Assembly (NCBI RefSeq): GCF_006970865.1
Contig: NZ_CP035503.1
Span: forward strand, 3,919,001-3,983,000
Reading direction: 5' to 3'
Origin: Rhodoferax sediminis
GTDB taxonomy: Bacteria; Pseudomonadota; Gammaproteobacteria; Burkholderiales; Burkholderiaceae_C
DNA: 64,000 bases
This document shows, piece by piece, positions 35,447-45,288 of the stretch (the first letter of the stretch is position 1; every line of letters begins with the position of its first letter). The notes beneath the pieces are model-generated. The model did no database searches. It was not told the origin of the DNA and was given only the letters and a program-made list of their open reading frames with translations. The position numbers and the translations under genes were made by a program.

Positions 35447-36277
35447 ATGAATATCGACAAACTTCTGGCACCGTGGCAGCCGCACGTTGAGGCGAGCGGC
35501 AAACCCTGCCGGCTGGCCGACTTCGACCCCAAGGCCCGGCCTTTTTCCATCGGGGACAAGGCCCAGGACAAGGCCCGCGTCGAGACCCTGGCGCTGGAGC
35601 TGGACATGCTGCAGGAACTGTTTTACGCCGACCGGCGCTACAAACTGCTGGTGGTGCTGCAAGGCATCGACGCCGCGGGCAAGGATGGCACCATCCGCGG
35701 CGTGTTCGGCCAGCTCAGTCCGCTGGGCGTGGACACCATCGGCTGGAAGGTGCCGTCCGAGGAAGAACGCGCGCACGACTACCTGTGGCGCATCCACCAG
35801 AAAATGCCCGGCGCGGGCCAGGTGATGATTTTCAACCGCAGCCATTACGAAGAGGTGCTGGTGCCGGTGGTCAACGGCTGGATCACGCCGGCGCAGACGC
35901 ACCAACGCTATCGGCACATCAACGAGTTCGAGCGGCTGCTGGTGGAGACCGGCACCGTGGTGCTCAAATTCATGCTGCACATCAGCTTCGAGGAGCAGCG
36001 CGTGCGCCTGCAGGAGCGCGTGGATGACCCCACCAAGCACTGGAAGTTCAGTCTGGGTGACTTGGAGGTGCGCAAGCAATGGCCCGCGTACCAGCAGGCC
36101 TACGAGGCGCTGCTGGGCGCCACCAGCACGGCCTGGGCGCCCTGGACCGTGGTGCCGGCCGACTCGAAGACGCACCGCAACCTGATGATCGCCACCATCG
36201 TGCGCGACACCTTGCGCCAGTTGGAGCTGCGCTACCCGCCCAGCGACCCGAAGCTGGCCGGGCTGAAGGTCAAGTAG
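35447..36277 (+). CDS. ppk2: polyphosphate kinase 2 family protein (PPK2)
   Basis: The 276-residue protein has the PPK2 Walker A, LLVVLQGIDAAGKDGTIRGVFG, near residue 68. Family motifs follow: GWKVPSEEERAHDYLWRIHQ, FNRSHYEEVLV (Walker B region) and WKFSLGDLEVRKQW. It uses polyphosphate to phosphorylate nucleoside mono- or diphosphates; the length and single domain fit class I or III and the class is not resolved here. No good Shine-Dalgarno is visible before the ATG, but the protein alignment supports this start. Confidence 0.92.
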   Translation: MNIDKLLAPWQPHVEASGKPCRLADFDPKARPFSIGDKAQDKARVETLALELDMLQELFYADRRYKLLVVLQGIDAAGKDGTIRGVFGQLSPLGVDTIGWKVPSEEERAHDYLWRIHQKMPGAGQVMIFNRSHYEEVLVPVVNGWITPAQTHQRYRHINEFERLLVETGTVVLKFMLHISFEEQRVRLQERVDDPTKHWKFSLGDLEVRKQWPAYQQAYEALLGATSTAWAPWTVVPADSKTHRNLMIATIVRDTLRQLELRYPPSDPKLAGLKVK

Positions 36278-36295
36278 CCTGCCGCAGCAACCGAT

Positions 36296-37018
<723 letters not shown>

Positions 37019-37046
37019 AGTGATGACTTGCCTGTTCCTGTTGGGT

Positions 37047-38975
37047 CTACGCCGCCTGGCCACCCAGATAGGCTTCGATGACCTTCGGGTCGGCCTGCAC
37101 TTCGGCCGGCCGGCCTTCGGCAATCTTCTGGCCAAAATCCAGCACCGAGACGGTGTCGCAGATGCTCATGACCACGTCCATGTGGTGCTCGATCAGGATC
37201 ACGGTGATGCCGTGGTCGCGGATCTTGCGAATGATGGAGATCAGCTCCTTAATGTCCGGCGCGGTCAGGCCGGCGGCCGGCTCGTCCAGCAGCAGCAGCT
37301 GCGGATCGAGCGCCAGCGCGCGTGCGATCTCCAGCAGGCGCTGCTTGCCGTAGGGCAGGTTGCGCGCCTCCTCGAAGGCCATGTCTTCCAGGCCGACAAA
37401 GCGCAGCAGGCCCAGGCCGCGCTCGATCGCAGCCGCCTCCTCGCGCTGGTAGCGCGGCGTGTTCAGCGACACGTCGACGATGTGGCTGTCAAACGTGTGA
37501 TGCAGGCCCACCTGGATGTTTTGCAACGCCGTCATTTCGCCGAACAGCTGCACGTTCTGGAAGGTGCGCGCAATGCCCGACAGGGCGATGTCGGACGAGG
37601 TACGTCCGACCACCGAACGGCCGGCGAACTCGATGCTGCCCGCGGTGGGCACGTAAATGCCGGTCAGCACGTTCATCATGGTGCTCTTGCCCGAACCATT
37701 GGGGCCGATCAGGCCATGGATCGTGCCGCGCCGGATCAGCAGGTCTACCTCATTGATCGCCTTGAGGCCGCCAAACTGCATCAGCACGCCCTTGGCCACC
37801 AGCAGCGTGGCCTCGCCCGCCGACGCGGCCAGCCCCAGGGCGTCCTTGCCGGAATCGGCGCCGGCGGACGCGACCCTTGCGACGCGGCCGCCCTTGCGGA
37901 AGGCCAGCAGGTTGCGCACAAAACCCACGATGCCATCGGGCAGGTAATACACCACAAACAGGATCATCAGGCCGAAAATGGACAGGCGCCAGTCCGTGAT
38001 GGAATCCAGCCAGAACGAAAACCCGGCCAGCGCGATGGCCCCGACCACCGGGATCCACATGATCTTCGGCGACGCCATCTTTTTGGCTATGCCCACGCCC
38101 GCGCCCACCGTGATCAAGAGGGCCAGCGCCGAGGCAACGATGCGAAACGTGTCCAGGTCGTCGAGCAGCTTGGGCAGCATCACGATGATGGCAGCCCCCA
38201 GCAGGACCCCCGTGCGGGTCTTGCGCCCGCCCATGATGACGGCCAGCAGGAACAGCACCGTCAGCTCAAAGTTGTAGGTATTGGGCGAAATGTATTGCTC
38301 CGAATACGCATACAGGCTGCCCGCCAGTCCGGCAAAGCCGGCGCTGATCACGAACGCGTAGACCTTGTAGCGGTACACCGACACGCCCATGCAGTCGGAG
38401 GCCACCGGGCTGCCACGCAGCGCCTCGAAGGCGCGCCCGAGCTGGGACTTCAAAATCCGGTGCACCACGATCAGCGACAGCAGCATCAGCGCAAACACCA
38501 GCCAGTAAAAGGCACGCTCGTCGAACGTGTAGCCCGCCACGCTGGGCTTGGGGATCTTGATGCCGAGCGGGCCTTCGGTGAGGAAGTCCATCTCGTTGAT
38601 CAGGATCTGGATGATGGTGCCGAACGCCAGCGTCACCATGGCCAGATAAGGGCCCGTCACACGCAGCGCCGGCAGCGCCAGCAGCGCGCCAAAGCCCGCC
38701 GTCACCAGGATGCTGGCCGGAATGGTCAGCCACAGGGACGCCCCCAGCTTCATGAACAGCACGCCGGTCGCGTAGGCGCCAATGCCGAACAGGCCGGCAT
38801 GCCCGAGCGACACCTGGCCGGTATAGCCCACCACGATGTCCAGGCCGAACAGCAGGATCGCGTAGATCATGATGGTGGCGATCAGGTGAATGTAGTACGG
38901 GTTGGGCAGAAACCACGGCACGGCACCCAGCGCGGCCAGGCACAACACCGAGACCAAAAGAAACTTCCGGTTCAT
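37047..38975 (-). CDS. livMG: fused LivM permease - LivG ATP-binding protein
   Basis: The 642-residue polypeptide joins two usually separate subunits. Residues ~1-355 are a LivM-type permease (GLDIVVGYTGQVSLGHAGLF, then LRGSPVASDCMGVSVYRYKV and about ten membrane segments). After a linker near residues 360-385, residues ~390-642 form a LivG ATPase with GLIGPNGSGKSTMMNVLTG (Walker A), YGKQRLLEIARAL in place of the usual LSGGQ wording and LLLLDEPAAGLT (Walker B). The frame is continuous. The start MNRKFLL at 38973-38975 lies two bases after the livH stop. Confidence 0.94.
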   Translation of the reverse strand: MNRKFLLVSVLCLAALGAVPWFLPNPYYIHLIATIMIYAILLFGLDIVVGYTGQVSLGHAGLFGIGAYATGVLFMKLGASLWLTIPASILVTAGFGALLALPALRVTGPYLAMVTLAFGTIIQILINEMDFLTEGPLGIKIPKPSVAGYTFDERAFYWLVFALMLLSLIVVHRILKSQLGRAFEALRGSPVASDCMGVSVYRYKVYAFVISAGFAGLAGSLYAYSEQYISPNTYNFELTVLFLLAVIMGGRKTRTGVLLGAAIIVMLPKLLDDLDTFRIVASALALLITVGAGVGIAKKMASPKIMWIPVVGAIALAGFSFWLDSITDWRLSIFGLMILFVVYYLPDGIVGFVRNLLAFRKGGRVARVASAGADSGKDALGLAASAGEATLLVAKGVLMQFGGLKAINEVDLLIRRGTIHGLIGPNGSGKSTMMNVLTGIYVPTAGSIEFAGRSVVGRTSSDIALSGIARTFQNVQLFGEMTALQNIQVGLHHTFDSHIVDVSLNTPRYQREEAAAIERGLGLLRFVGLEDMAFEEARNLPYGKQRLLEIARALALDPQLLLLDEPAAGLTAPDIKELISIIRKIRDHGITVILIEHHMDVVMSICDTVSVLDFGQKIAEGRPAEVQADPKVIEAYLGGQAA

Positions 38976-38977
38976 CG

Positions 38978-39853
38978 TCAAACTTTCTTGATGGCGGTTT
39001 TGCCAAACAGGCCGGCCGGCTTGATGGCCAGCACGGCCAGCAGCAGCACCAGGCCGGGGACATCCTTGTAGCCGGTCGAGATATAAAAACCGGTGGTCGT
39101 TTCGGCAATGCCCAAAATGATGCCGCCCACGATGATGCCCATGCCGCTGGTCAGCCCGCCGATGATGGCGACGGCGAAGGCCTTGAGGCCGAGCACGGCC
39201 CCCATGGTGGCGCCCGTCAACGTCAGCGGTGCGATCAGCACGCCGGCAAAAGCTGCCGTGGCGGAAGACAGCGCGTAGGAGAATGTGATCACCAGGCCGG
39301 TGTTGATGCCCATCAGCTTGGCCGCGTCCCGGTCATTGAAGGTGGCCACCACGGCCTTGCCATAGATGGTCTTGCGGTTGAAGAATTCGACGGCCAGCAT
39401 CATCAGCACGGCGCCCACGACCACCAGGATTTCCATCGGCAGCACATTGGCGCCGAACACCTTCAGCGGTGATTCGGGCAGCGGGGAGGGAAACCGCAGG
39501 TCGTCGCGACCCCAGACGTTCTCGGCCACGTTCTTGAAAATAATTCCCAGCGCGATGGTCGACATGATCCAGCCGAACTCGCTCTTGATCTTGATGGCGG
39601 GACGCACGCCGACGCGCTCCACCAGCGCCCCCTGCAACAGCCCGAACACGATCACCAGCGGAATCATCAGCCAGTAGTTGACGCCCAGGTTGACCAGCGT
39701 GAGTCCGACCATGGCGCCCAGCATCAGCGCATCGCCCTGGCCGAAATTGAGGGTGTCCGAGGTCTGGAAGGTCAGTTGATACCCAAACGCGATCACGGCA
39801 TAGATCATGCCGAGCGAGACACCGCTGTAGATCAGTTGAAGCAGGATTTCCAT
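38978..39853 (-). CDS. livH: branched-chain amino acid ABC transporter permease LivH
   Basis: The 291-residue inner-membrane protein starts MEILLQLIYSGVSLGMIYAVIAFGYQL and contains DTLNFGQGDALMLGAM and VALGLKAFAVAIIGGLTSGMG-like sequence, the LivH EAA-type region. About eight membrane segments are apparent. It forms the membrane pore with the LivM part of the fused next gene. A terminator hairpin lies between livJ and this gene, suggesting reduced readthrough to the permeases. Confidence 0.95.
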   Translation of the reverse strand: MEILLQLIYSGVSLGMIYAVIAFGYQLTFQTSDTLNFGQGDALMLGAMVGLTLVNLGVNYWLMIPLVIVFGLLQGALVERVGVRPAIKIKSEFGWIMSTIALGIIFKNVAENVWGRDDLRFPSPLPESPLKVFGANVLPMEILVVVGAVLMMLAVEFFNRKTIYGKAVVATFNDRDAAKLMGINTGLVITFSYALSSATAAFAGVLIAPLTLTGATMGAVLGLKAFAVAIIGGLTSGMGIIVGGIILGIAETTTGFYISTGYKDVPGLVLLLAVLAIKPAGLFGKTAIKKV

Positions 39854-39892
39854 AAGTTGCGTTCCGCGAAAATGCCAACGACGACAAAGCTA

Positions 39893-39937
39893 TAAAAAAC
39901 ACCGCGCGGGCCCCAAAGGTCCGCGCGGTGTTTGTCT
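39893..39937 (-). terminator. hairpin with T-run between livJ and livH (partial terminator/attenuator)
   Basis: On the minus strand AACACCGCGCGG (39921-39932, reversed) pairs with CCGCGCGGTGTT (39898-39909) across an 11-base loop, followed by TTTTTTA. It lies 28 bp past the livJ stop. It would give more binding protein than permease, a common arrangement in ABC operons. Confidence 0.87.
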
Positions 39938-39964
39938 TGAAGCACGATAACGACAAGGATCCGA

Positions 39965-41200
39965 TTACTTCTTGGCAGCCGGTGCAGCCTTGGCCTTGGC
40001 GTCTTTCACGCGCAGGTCCGCGCCTTTTTTCAGGTCGTCGGCGTAGGCGTAGACCACGCGGCCGGCCTTCACCTCGCCCATCACCGGGATGTTGGCCGTG
40101 ATGGCGTCATGGTCGTCATGGGTGAACGGCTTGTCGTACACCGTCACGACACCGTCCACCTTGGTGTGCAGGTTTTCCAGCGCTTCCCGAATCTTCGGGC
40201 CGTCCGTGCTGTTGGCCTGCTTGATGGCGGCCGCCAGCAGGTACACGGAGTCATAACCCTGCGCCGCCGACACGGCCGAATCGATGCGGTTGTTCTTGGG
40301 CTTGAAGGTCTTCAGGTACGCGTCGATGAAGGCCTTGCGCTTGGGCGTGTTGGGCTCCTGGATGAAGGTCTGCGGCATGCGCGCGCCCTCGCCGCCGGGG
40401 CCCGCATTGTCGATGTAGTTGGCCATTGACAGGGTCCAGCTGCCCACCAGGGGGACTTTCCAGCCCAGCTTGGTCATGCCGTTGGCGATCTGGGCCAGCT
40501 CGGGGCCGATGCCATAGGTGAGCACGACATCGGCGCCGGCCTCCTTGGCCTTGAGCAGCTGGGGCGTCATGTCGACGTCCTTGATGTTGAACTTCTCGAC
40601 CGCCACCGGCTTGACGCCTTTGGCCGCGAGCGCGGTTTCCAGATCCTCGCGGCCCAGCTGGCCGTAGTTGGTGGAGTCGGCCAGGATGGCGACCTTCTTG
40701 AAGCCGCGGCGGGTGATGGCCTCTTCCACGATCATCGGCGCCTGGATGCTGTCATGCGCCGAATTGCGGAAAACGTAGTTGTCGGGCTGGTCCTTGAACT
40801 GCTTGGTGATCACGCTGCCGGTGGCCACGTTGCTCATGACCGGGATCTTGGCGTCCTGGAAGAAACGCTGCGACGCCAGCGCCACGCCGGTGTTGATATA
40901 GCCCACCACCGCCGTTACTTTTTCCTTGTTGATCAATTCCTGGGCAATTTGCGAGCCGCGCTCGTTTTTCGCCTCGTCGTCACGCTCCACCGCCTGCAGC
41001 TTGCGCCCCAGAACGCCGCCGGATTTGTTGATTTCATCGATCGCCAGACGCACGCCATCGCGCATGCTGACCCCCATCGACGATGAGCCGCCCGTGAAGG
41101 GCCCGTCCACCCCGATCTTGATGGGCTCCGCGGCAGTCGCGACGCCGGCAACGGCCAGGACGGCCGACGCAACGGCCAGCTTTGCAAAACTAAATTTCAT
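39965..41200 (-). CDS. livJ: branched-chain amino acid-binding protein LivJ/LivK
   Basis: The 411-residue protein has a Sec signal peptide, KFSFAKLAVASAVLAVAGVA ending in TAAEP, then PIKIGVDGPFTGGSSSMGVS, RGFKKVAILADSTNYGQLG and QGYDSVYLLAAAIKQ, the type I periplasmic-binding fold of LivJ. It would capture Leu/Ile/Val or related ligands and deliver them to LivHMGF. It is the first gene of the liv operon and is divergent from icmF. The tail VKDAKAKAAPAAKK is Lys/Ala-rich. Confidence 0.93.
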   Translation of the reverse strand: MKFSFAKLAVASAVLAVAGVATAAEPIKIGVDGPFTGGSSSMGVSMRDGVRLAIDEINKSGGVLGRKLQAVERDDEAKNERGSQIAQELINKEKVTAVVGYINTGVALASQRFFQDAKIPVMSNVATGSVITKQFKDQPDNYVFRNSAHDSIQAPMIVEEAITRRGFKKVAILADSTNYGQLGREDLETALAAKGVKPVAVEKFNIKDVDMTPQLLKAKEAGADVVLTYGIGPELAQIANGMTKLGWKVPLVGSWTLSMANYIDNAGPGGEGARMPQTFIQEPNTPKRKAFIDAYLKTFKPKNNRIDSAVSAAQGYDSVYLLAAAIKQANSTDGPKIREALENLHTKVDGVVTVYDKPFTHDDHDAITANIPVMGEVKAGRVVYAYADDLKKGADLRVKDAKAKAAPAAKK

Positions 41201-41453
41201 TCTGTCTCCAGGTTGATAAACGAATCCCGTGTGAAGTGCCTCGCCTTGAAGCGCCAGCGCAAGCTGGGCACCAACGCCGCACGTGAGCCCTTCACCCATC
41301 CCCTTTGGGGAACTCGGACCCACTATCGGACGCGAACCTTGCATGGGACTTGCAGACGGCCCATTGCACCCGGACATGCAGGAGGAATAATGGCAATTTG
41401 CGGGTATACCCTGAATTCCCTGATGCTAAAAAGAGTCCCGGAGGGTTCCGCTT
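41201..41453. promoter_or_regulatory. divergent regulatory region between livJ and icmF
   Basis: Together with the adjoining palindrome this gap carries promoters for BCAA uptake (leftward) and IcmF (rightward). GGGTATACCC at 41402-41411 is a short perfect palindrome. A strong Shine-Dalgarno AGGAGG at 41380-41385 precedes a tiny frame described separately. Confidence 0.55.
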
Positions 41454-41461
41454 CTAATTGA
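41390..41461 (+). CDS. possible 23-residue leader peptide upstream of icmF
   Basis: ATG at 41390 lies 4 nt after a perfect AGGAGG. The frame reads MAICGYTLNSLMLKRVPEGS plus ASN and stops with a TGA inside the large palindrome at 41454-41483. It has no run of Leu, Ile or Val codons as in a classical attenuator. The strong ribosome site is the only support. It may simply be chance, or it may couple translation to the operator hairpin. Confidence 0.3.
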   Translation: MAICGYTLNSLMLKRVPEGSASN

Positions 41462-41483
41462 CGTTTACGTAAACGTCAATTAG
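41454..41483. promoter_or_regulatory. 30-nt perfect palindrome, likely operator, before icmF
   Basis: The half-site CTAATTGACGTTTAC is followed exactly by its reverse complement, with core ACGTTTACGTAAACGT. It ends 55 bp before the icmF ATG. The core resembles, from memory, the motif of the MerR-type regulator LiuR, which controls branched-chain amino acid catabolism in proteobacteria. IcmF and the liv genes on its two sides fit that regulon. Confidence 0.8.
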
Positions 41484-41538
41484 GATCGTGCCATCCCAGA
41501 CCCGACCGACAACCAACGCTGCCCCGCGCGGAGACACC

Positions 41539-44500
41539 ATGACCGACCTGTCCGCTGAATACAAAGCCCTTGCCAACTACCGCCCCACGCACAAGGTGCG
41601 CTTCGTCACGGCCGCCAGCCTGTTCGACGGGCACGACGCGGCCATCAACATCATGCGGCGCATCCTGCAGGGCATGGGCGCCGAGGTCATCCACCTGGGC
41701 CACAACCGCAGCGTGGACGAGGTCGTGACCGCCGCGCTGCAGGAAGACGCACAGGGCATCGCCATCAGTTCCTACCAGGGCGGCCATGTCGAGTACTTCA
41801 AGTACATGGTGGATCTGCTCAAAAGCCGCGGCGGCGAGCACATCCAGGTCTTTGGCGGCGGCGGCGGCGTGATCGTGCCACCCGAGATCCGCGAGCTGCA
41901 GGCCTACGGCGTGGCACGCATCTTCAGCCCCGAAGACGGCCAGAAGATGGGCCTGGCCGGCATGATCGGCGAGATGGTGATGCGCTGTGACAAGGACCTC
42001 AGCGGCTTTGCGCCCAGGGACATTGGCGCCCTCCAGGGCCACGGCGAGATGGCCTGGCGCGCGCTGGCCCAGCTGATCACGGCGCTCGAAAACACCGCGG
42101 CGCCAGCGGCCGGCGAAAGCACCGATCCCCAACTGGCGGCGCTGGTCCAGACCCTGCGCACCCAGGCGGCGACGAAAAAGGTGCCCGTGCTCGGCATCAC
42201 CGGCACCGGCGGCGCCGGCAAGTCATCGCTCACGGACGAGCTGATCCGGCGCCTGCGGCTGGATCAGAACGACAGCCTGCGCGTGGCGGTGATCTCCATC
42301 GACCCGTCACGGCGCAAGAGTGGCGGCGCGCTCTTGGGTGACCGCATCCGCATGAATGCGATTGGTCCGTGGCGCAAGCCGCCGACCAAGGTGTCCGCCA
42401 AGCCGGCCACGGCCGCCACCGACAACGGCCAGCGCGTGTTCATGCGCAGCCTGGCCACGCGCGACTTCGGCTCCGAAATCAGTGCCGCGCTGCCCGACGT
42501 GATTGCCGCCTGCAAGGTGGCCGGTTTTGATCTGATCGTGGTGGAGACCTCGGGCATCGGCCAGGGCGACGCCGCCATCGTGCCGCATGTGGACGTGCCG
42601 ATGTACGTGATGACGCCCGAGTTCGGCGCCGCCAGCCAGCTCGAAAAAATCGACATGCTGGACTTTGCCGAGTTTGTGGCCATCAACAAATTCGACCGCA
42701 AGGGCGCGCTCGACGCACTGCGCGACGTGGCCAAGCAGGTGCAGCGCAACAAAGAGGCCTGGACCACGCCGCCCGACCAGATGCCGGTGTTCGGCACCAT
42801 GGCCGCGCGCTTCAACGACGACGGCGTGACCGCGCTGTATCAGGCCCTCAGCGTGCGACTGGCCGAACTCGGCCTCAAGTTCGGCAAGTCCAGCCTGCCG
42901 CACGTGAACGTGCGGCACAGCACGAATCAGACCCCCGTAGTGCCGGCAGCCCGCACGCGTTACCTGGCCGAGATCAGCGACACCGTGCGCGGCTACAAGA
43001 AGCGCGCGCGCGAGCAGGCCCAGCTGGCACGCGAGATCCAGCAGCTGCGCGCCGCTGCTGCCATGCTGGCGGTGGCCAAGCCCGGCAAGGCGCGCGCCGC
43101 CGAGGCCGCGATTGACCTGGCCGTGGCGCGCGAGCACACGCAGGACCCGCCGGCCAAGAAGCTGCTGGCCCAGTGGCCCGAAATGCAAAAGGCCTATGCC
43201 GGCGACGAGTACGTGGTGAAGATCCGCGACAAGGAGATCCGCACCGCGCTGACCACCAAATCGCTGTCGGGCACCACCATCCGCAAGGTGGCGCTTCCCT
43301 CATACCAGGACCATGGCGAGATCCTGCAGTGGCTGATGCTCGACAACGTGCCCGGCAGCTACCCCTACACCGCCGGCACCTTCGCGTTCAAGCGCGAGGG
43401 CGAGGACCCGACCCGCATGTTCGCGGGCGAAGGCGACGCGTTTCGCACGAACACCCGCTTCAAGCTGCTGAGTTCCGGCATGGCGGCCAAGCGGCTCTCC
43501 ACCGCGTTTGATTCCGTGACGCTGTACGGCAACGACCCCGACCCGCGCCCCGACATCTACGGCAAGGTCGGCAACTCGGGCGTGTCGATCGCCACGCTGG
43601 ACGACATGAAGGTGCTGTATGGCGGTTTTGATCTGTGCAGCCCCAGCACCTCGGTCAGCATGACCATCAACGGCCCGGCGCCGACCATCCTGGCGATGTT
43701 CATGAACACCGCGATCGACCAGAACATCGACAAGTTCAAACAGGACAACGGGCGCGAGCCAACCGAGACGGAGACCGCCAAGATCCGCGAATGGGTGCAG
43801 GAGAATGTACGCGGCACGGTGCAGGCCGACATCCTCAAGGAAGACCAGGGCCAGAACACCTGCATCTTCTCGACCGAGTTCAGCCTCAAGGTGATGGGCG
43901 ACATCGCCGAGTACTTCGTGCACAACCGGGTGCGCAACTTCTACAGCGTGTCGATCTCGGGCTACCACATCGCCGAGGCCGGCGCGAACCCGATCAGCCA
44001 GCTCGCCTTCACGCTATCGAACGGCTTCACCTTTGTCGAGGCGTACCTGGCGCGCGGCATGCACATCGACGACTTCGCGCCCAACCTGAGCTTTTTCTTC
44101 AGCAACGGCATGGACCCGGAATACACCGTGATGGGGCGCGTGGCCCGGCGCATCTGGGCCGTGAGCATGCGCGACAAATACGGCGCCAACGAGCGCAGCC
44201 AAAAGCTCAAATACCACATCCAGACCAGTGGCCGCAGCCTGCACGCGCAGGAGATCCAGTTCAACGACATCCGCACCACCTTGCAGGCGCTGATCGCGAT
44301 CTACGACAACTGCAATTCACTGCACACCAATGCCTTCGACGAGGCCATCACGACGCCGACCGAGGATTCGGTACGCCGCGCGATGGCGATCCAGCTCATC
44401 ATCAACCGCGAGTGGGGTTTGGCCAAGAACGAGAACCCGAACCAGGGCAGCTTCATCATCGAAGAGCTGACCGAGCTGGTGGAAGAGGCGGTGCTGCTGG

Positions 44501-44910
44501 AGTTCGAGCGCATCGCCGAGCGCGGCGGCGTGCTCGGTGCCATGGAAACCGGCTACCAGCGCGGGCGCATCCAGGACGAGTCGATGCACTACGAAATGCT
44601 CAAGCACACGGGCGAGCTGCCCATCGTGGGCGTGAACACCTTCCGCAACCCGCATGGCGACGCCGTGCAGGACAAGCTGGAGCTGGCGCGATCCACCGAC
44701 GAGGAAAAGCAGGGTCAGCTGAAACGGCTGGCCGACTTCCACCAGCGCCACGCCAAGGAATCCCCCGCGATGCTGAAAAAACTTCAGCTCGCCGTGATCG
44801 AGAACAAAAACGTGTTCGAGGTGCTGATGCAGGCCGTGCGCGTGTGTTCGCTGGGCCAGATCACGAATGCGCTGTTCGAGGTCGGCGGGCAGTACCGCCG
44901 CAATATGTAA
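41539..44910 (+). CDS. icmF: fused isobutyryl-CoA mutase IcmF (B12 domain, G-protein chaperone, mutase)
   Basis: The 1123-residue protein has three parts in the IcmF order. An N-terminal cobalamin domain has [20 protein letters not shown] and [15 protein letters not shown] MeaB-like G-protein has P-loop [12 protein letters not shown] near residue 219, [17 protein letters not shown] and NKFDRKGA. The C-terminal mutase large domain has [32 protein letters not shown] and [20 protein letters not shown]. IcmF isomerises isobutyryl-CoA and n-butyryl-CoA using coenzyme B12, and the G-domain guards cofactor loading. Isobutyryl-CoA arises from valine, fitting the divergent liv operon. Relatives with other acyl-CoA specificities exist. 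Confidence 0.95.
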   Translation: MTDLSAEYKALANYRPTHKVRFVTAASLFDGHDAAINIMRRILQGMGAEVIHLGHNRSVDEVVTAALQEDAQGIAISSYQGGHVEYFKYMVDLLKSRGGEHIQVFGGGGGVIVPPEIRELQAYGVARIFSPEDGQKMGLAGMIGEMVMRCDKDLSGFAPRDIGALQGHGEMAWRALAQLITALENTAAPAAGESTDPQLAALVQTLRTQAATKKVPVLGITGTGGAGKSSLTDELIRRLRLDQNDSLRVAVISIDPSRRKSGGALLGDRIRMNAIGPWRKPPTKVSAKPATAATDNGQRVFMRSLATRDFGSEISAALPDVIAACKVAGFDLIVVETSGIGQGDAAIVPHVDVPMYVMTPEFGAASQLEKIDMLDFAEFVAINKFDRKGALDALRDVAKQVQRNKEAWTTPPDQMPVFGTMAARFNDDGVTALYQALSVRLAELGLKFGKSSLPHVNVRHSTNQTPVVPAARTRYLAEISDTVRGYKKRAREQAQLAREIQQLRAAAAMLAVAKPGKARAAEAAIDLAVAREHTQDPPAKKLLAQWPEMQKAYAGDEYVVKIRDKEIRTALTTKSLSGTTIRKVALPSYQDHGEILQWLMLDNVPGSYPYTAGTFAFKREGEDPTRMFAGEGDAFRTNTRFKLLSSGMAAKRLSTAFDSVTLYGNDPDPRPDIYGKVGNSGVSIATLDDMKVLYGGFDLCSPSTSVSMTINGPAPTILAMFMNTAIDQNIDKFKQDNGREPTETETAKIREWVQENVRGTVQADILKEDQGQNTCIFSTEFSLKVMGDIAEYFVHNRVRNFYSVSISGYHIAEAGANPISQLAFTLSNGFTFVEAYLARGMHIDDFAPNLSFFFSNGMDPEYTVMGRVARRIWAVSMRDKYGANERSQKLKYHIQTSGRSLHAQEIQFNDIRTTLQALIAIYDNCNSLHTNAFDEAITTPTEDSVRRAMAIQLIINREWGLAKNENPNQGSFIIEELTELVEEAVLLEFERIAERGGVLGAMETGYQRGRIQDESMHYEMLKHTGELPIVGVNTFRNPHGDAVQDKLELARSTDEEKQGQLKRLADFHQRHAKESPAMLKKLQLAVIENKNVFEVLMQAVRVCSLGQITNALFEVGGQYRRNM

Positions 44911-44928
44911 ATGAAATGTGGGCGCGAA

Positions 44929-44989
44929 CGCTACGAATTTCGTAGCTATCAGCGCCCACAGATCAAGGGCTGGCGCCCGATTTTTATCG
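44929..44989 (+). repeat. dispersed palindromic repeat, copy 8, after icmF
   Basis: CTACGAATTTCGTAGC (a perfect hairpin around ATTT), 19 nt, AGGGCTGGCGCCCGATTTTTA. It lies 18 bp past the icmF stop, where both of its hairpins could act in the transcript 3' end. Confidence 0.85.
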
Positions 44990-45009
44990 TAACGCCAACG
45001 CCCTGCGGA

Positions 45010-45174
45010 TCAGCCGCCCTTTTTCGGCCGCTTGCCCGGGTTTTTCTTGTTATTGGTGGCCGTGCCACGCTCCAGGCTGCGTTTTTGCCCGCGGCCGGCC
45101 GTGGTGGTGTAGCCCGGTGCGGGAATGGGTTTGGGCGCGCAGATGTCGCTCTCGGTTCTGATTTTCTTGGCCAT
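45010..45174 (-). CDS. small basic protein of unknown function (54 residues)
   Basis: The frame from the ATG at 45172-45174 reads MAKKIRTESDICAPKPIPAP, then GYTTTAGRGQKRSLERGTAT and a Lys/Asn/Pro-rich end KKNPGKRPKKGG. CCGGAG lies about 9 nt upstream of the ATG as a Shine-Dalgarno. It is highly basic, lacks a signal peptide and has no domain I can name; a nucleic-acid-binding or ribosome-associated role would fit the charge but is a guess. It is opposite in direction to both neighbours. Confidence 0.6.
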   Translation of the reverse strand: MAKKIRTESDICAPKPIPAPGYTTTAGRGQKRSLERGTATNNKKNPGKRPKKGG

Positions 45175-45288
45175 GCAATAACTCCGGTGGGTTTTAGGAA
45201 ACCCCCAATTATCCCCGCACTTGCCCGCGTGGCAGACTCCTGGAATCCAGACTCCGATCCCCCGCGGTGCCTTGCGCCCTGCCCCGTC

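Noticed and set aside
41201..41538. Cobalamin riboswitch before the B12-dependent icmF
   Set aside because: I find no B12-box-like sequence or elaborate fold; the dominant feature is the 30-nt palindrome.
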